DNA from: DASYQV01 sp036005125
GTDB lineage: Bacteria; Acidobacteriota; Vicinamibacteria; Vicinamibacterales; UBA2999
Length of the DNA: 6,726 bases
Direction: 5' to 3'
Assembly: GCA_036005125.1 (NCBI GenBank)
Contig: DASYQV010000256.1
Span: 1 to 6,726 of the forward strand
The notes beneath the pieces are model-generated. The model worked only from the letters and a program-made list of their open reading frames with translations, did not search any database and was not told the DNA's origin. Position 1 is the stretch's first letter; the number at the start of each line of letters is the position of its first letter. Positions 5,503 through 6,726 of the stretch are shown here, one piece after another. A program made the translations under genes and the position numbers.

Positions 5503-5524
5503 CGCGCAGGGGCGCCCCTACGCG
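5503..5524. repeat. Inverted repeat in the activator leader
   Basis: An 11+11 inverted repeat, CGCGCAGGGGC with GCCCCTACGCG, has one mismatch pair and a perfect GGGGCGCCCC core without spacer. It falls in the predicted 90-nt 5' leader of the activator, about 33 bp before the start codon, and could bind a repressor or belong to a dispersed repeat family. Confidence 0.5.
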
Positions 5525-5566
5525 TCCAGGACGACGACTGATTTGTATGTGGGATGTACCCTTGGC

Positions 5567-5595
5567 CTTATACCCTGGAGTTCGATTGAGGTCAA
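5567..5595 (-). promoter_or_regulatory. Sigma70-type promoter for the AAA+ activator
   Basis: Read on the minus strand, TTGACC (5595-5590), a 17-bp spacer and TATAAG (5572-5567) fit the sigma70 consensus with one mismatch in each hexamer. The start would be near 5560, giving a leader of about 90 nt to ATG 5470. Confidence 0.65.
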
Positions 5596-5606
5596 CAAGA
5601 ACCATA

Positions 5607-5636
5607 AAGGGTTGCACAGAGTCCTAAGGTTTGCAC
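5607..5636. repeat. Direct repeat AAGGKTTGCAC in the divergent promoter region
   Basis: AAGGGTTGCAC (5607-5617) and AAGGTTTGCAC (5626-5636) match at 10 of 11 bases and are 19 bp apart. They lie 12 to 41 bp upstream of the activator -35 and upstream of the divergent gene at 5749. This suits an activator or shared control site. No sigma54 element is seen here: the GG-N10-GC spacing is absent. Confidence 0.4.
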
Positions 5637-5748
5637 GGTTTTTCACACCTCGACGCGGTCGTCCGGCCCCTGAACCCTCATCCGGCGCCGCCGTCTCCGC
5701 ACCGGAGGACACGATCCGTCTGCCGCCCGCCGGATAAGGGGATCCGGA

Positions 5749-6546
5749 ATGCGCACGCGCATTGCTACGGTTGAGCGAATGCTTTCCGGTTCCCCCCAAC
5801 CCCCCGGTCCCACCATTCTGCTCGTGGCCAATCCTCCAGATCTGGCCGCGTTCCTGCCTATCTTTAAATCGGCCGGATTTGGCGTTATTGGAGGCCTCGG
5901 CCTCCCCGTGGCGCGAGCCCTCCTGGGTCGGTTCAGGCCCGACGTGCTGGTCATCTCCCTCCGTCTTGGCGAGTACAACGGTCTCCATTTGGGCATGATG
6001 GTGCGCCAGGAACACGGCCCGTTGCCGACATTTGTCGTCGGCGAGGCAGACCTGCTCACGGAGGCGCAGGCGGAGCGGGCGGGAACACAGCTGATCACGG
6101 AAACCCCGGCGCCACCGGAACTGTCAGCCCTCATCATGCGGGCTGTTCGATCCGAAGCACCCCGCCGCTGGCGCCGGATCCGGCCGAATCATCCGGTCGT
6201 GGCCGAAGTCAGCGCTGGCAGCGGTCAGACTGCGGGCACGGGAACCGTCGTGGATATCGGATTCGGTGGAATGGGACTGAAGCTAGCTGCGGAAATCGCA
6301 GAGGGTCTTCCGCGGAGCTTCGAAGTGACCCTGCCTGCGCATCACATCACTGTTGTGGCAGAGCGCGTATGGCGCCGCCAGCAGGACGGCGAGGCTCGGT
6401 GTGGTGTCGTCGTGCCGCTCTCCACGCCGGGCTCGAGCGGCACGTGGGAAACACTGGTCGATCACTTCCGGCGCGCCGAACGGCGGCGGCGCGCGCCGTC
6501 TGAACCGGCTCTCGGTCGCTTATCCGGGCTTCCGGCGGAATTGTAG
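5749..6546 (+). CDS. Pseudo-receiver-PilZ domain protein (second paralogue)
   Basis: The protein has 265 residues and the same plan as the protein encoded at 3569-4246. A 20-residue Pro-rich lead precedes a receiver-like domain (about 21-133) with PTILLVANPPDLAAF, then VISLRLGEYNGLHLGMMVRQ (68-87) and PLPTFVVGEAD. The phospho-acceptor position is S70, and the usual acidic pair and Lys are absent. The PilZ-like region (about 137-240) has RxxxR at R139-R143 (RRWRR) and a DxSxxG variant D169-G174 (DIGFGG), with Gly for Ser, so c-di-GMP affinity may be changed. It ends in RVWRRQQDGEARCGVVVPL plus an Arg-rich tail (RRAERRRRAP). ATG 5749 is preceded by AAGGGG at 7 nt; ATG 5779 is a weaker alternative. 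It is divergent from the AAA+ activator. No clear promoter was found ahead of it. Confidence 0.85.
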   Translation: MRTRIATVERMLSGSPQPPGPTILLVANPPDLAAFLPIFKSAGFGVIGGLGLPVARALLGRFRPDVLVISLRLGEYNGLHLGMMVRQEHGPLPTFVVGEADLLTEAQAERAGTQLITETPAPPELSALIMRAVRSEAPRRWRRIRPNHPVVAEVSAGSGQTAGTGTVVDIGFGGMGLKLAAEIAEGLPRSFEVTLPAHHITVVAERVWRRQQDGEARCGVVVPLSTPGSSGTWETLVDHFRRAERRRRAPSEPALGRLSGLPAEL

Positions 6547-6583
6547 CGGGCGCGGGGGGGCCGAGGCCGCCAGAGACGATTTC

Positions 6584-6627
6584 AACGCCGAGCTCGCCGA
6601 GGGTCTTCCCGAAAATTTCTCGGCGTT
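6584..6627. terminator. Inverted repeat after the second receiver-PilZ gene
   Basis: AACGCCGAG (6584-6592) pairs perfectly with CTCGGCGTT (6619-6627) across a 26-nt loop that itself holds a second CGCCGAG (6595-6601). It lies 37 nt after the stop and lacks a T-run, so it is only a possible transcript end. Confidence 0.4.
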
Positions 6628-6647
6628 CTCTGCGCGCTCGTCTCGAA

Positions 6648-6726
6648 GGCATCAGGGATCAGGCATCAGGCATCAGGGCTGCCTCAGGCATCAGTTGTTA
6701 CCGCTGATCCCTGAGACAGCCCTGAT
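6648..6726. repeat. ATCAGG-rich repeat block with long hairpin, cut by window edge
   Basis: GGCATCA/ATCAGG units follow in tandem. Bases 6672-6694 and 6704-6726 are inverted copies over 23 positions with two mismatches, around a 9-nt loop, so the block folds into a long stem. The 17-mer at 6710-6726 is the exact reverse complement of 170-186 in the lon-engB spacer, showing one repeat family at both ends of the window. The right boundary is not visible. Confidence 0.75.

Noticed and set aside
5470..5617. ATG 5617 as the activator start
   Set aside because: The extra residues have no family resemblance, and the codon lies upstream of the probable promoter at 5567-5595.

Overview
The window is GC-rich bacterial chromosome with a housekeeping block on the left and an accessory signalling block on the right. 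The left block reads rightward: the last 45 codons of a probable Lon protease, the ribosome-assembly GTPase EngB/YsxC, transcription terminator Rho and ribosomal protein L31 (rpmE). The gene order, the GTG starts, the abundant palindromic repeats and the style of the regulators suggest an Acidobacteriota-like organism (Vicinamibacteria-like). That assignment is inference, since there is no rRNA or other marker here.

Housekeeping block (1-2590). engB is unusual in two ways. A block of CTGAGGCC/ATCAGG repeats runs right up to its N-terminus and leaves no ATG, GTG or TTG in frame before the first conserved residues. The gene also carries an in-frame tandem pair of 36-bp palindromic repeats between the G3 and G4 GTPase motifs. 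The engB stop overlaps the rho start as ATGA. rpmE has its own extended -10 promoter and a good ribosome binding site.

Intergenic stretch (2591-2912). No convincing gene is present, but there are several stem-loops, one with two 18-nt arms.

Signalling block (2913-6546). There are four genes. A stand-alone degenerate receiver protein (minus strand) lies divergent from a receiver-PilZ protein (plus strand). That gene is convergent with a sigma54-type AAA+ activator (minus strand), which is divergent from a second receiver-PilZ protein (plus strand). All three receivers share a signature around R-L-x-[DE]-Y-N-G and look like paralogues. Both PilZ-bearing copies have lost the phospho-acceptor Asp (Thr or Ser instead), while the free receiver keeps it. 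A near-consensus sigma54 promoter (TGGCAC-N5-TTGC) sits upstream of the first receiver-PilZ gene. The AAA+ activator appears to be made from a sigma70-type promoter, has no N-terminal sensor domain, and carries GSFTSA in place of GAFTGA. A plausible model is a local circuit in which the activator turns on the sigma54 promoter and the pseudo-receiver-PilZ proteins act as c-di-GMP-responsive or protein-binding outputs.

Right end (6547-6726). No gene is seen. A long inverted repeat and an ATCAGG-rich block belong to the same repeat family as the lon-engB spacer, and the block is cut by the window edge.
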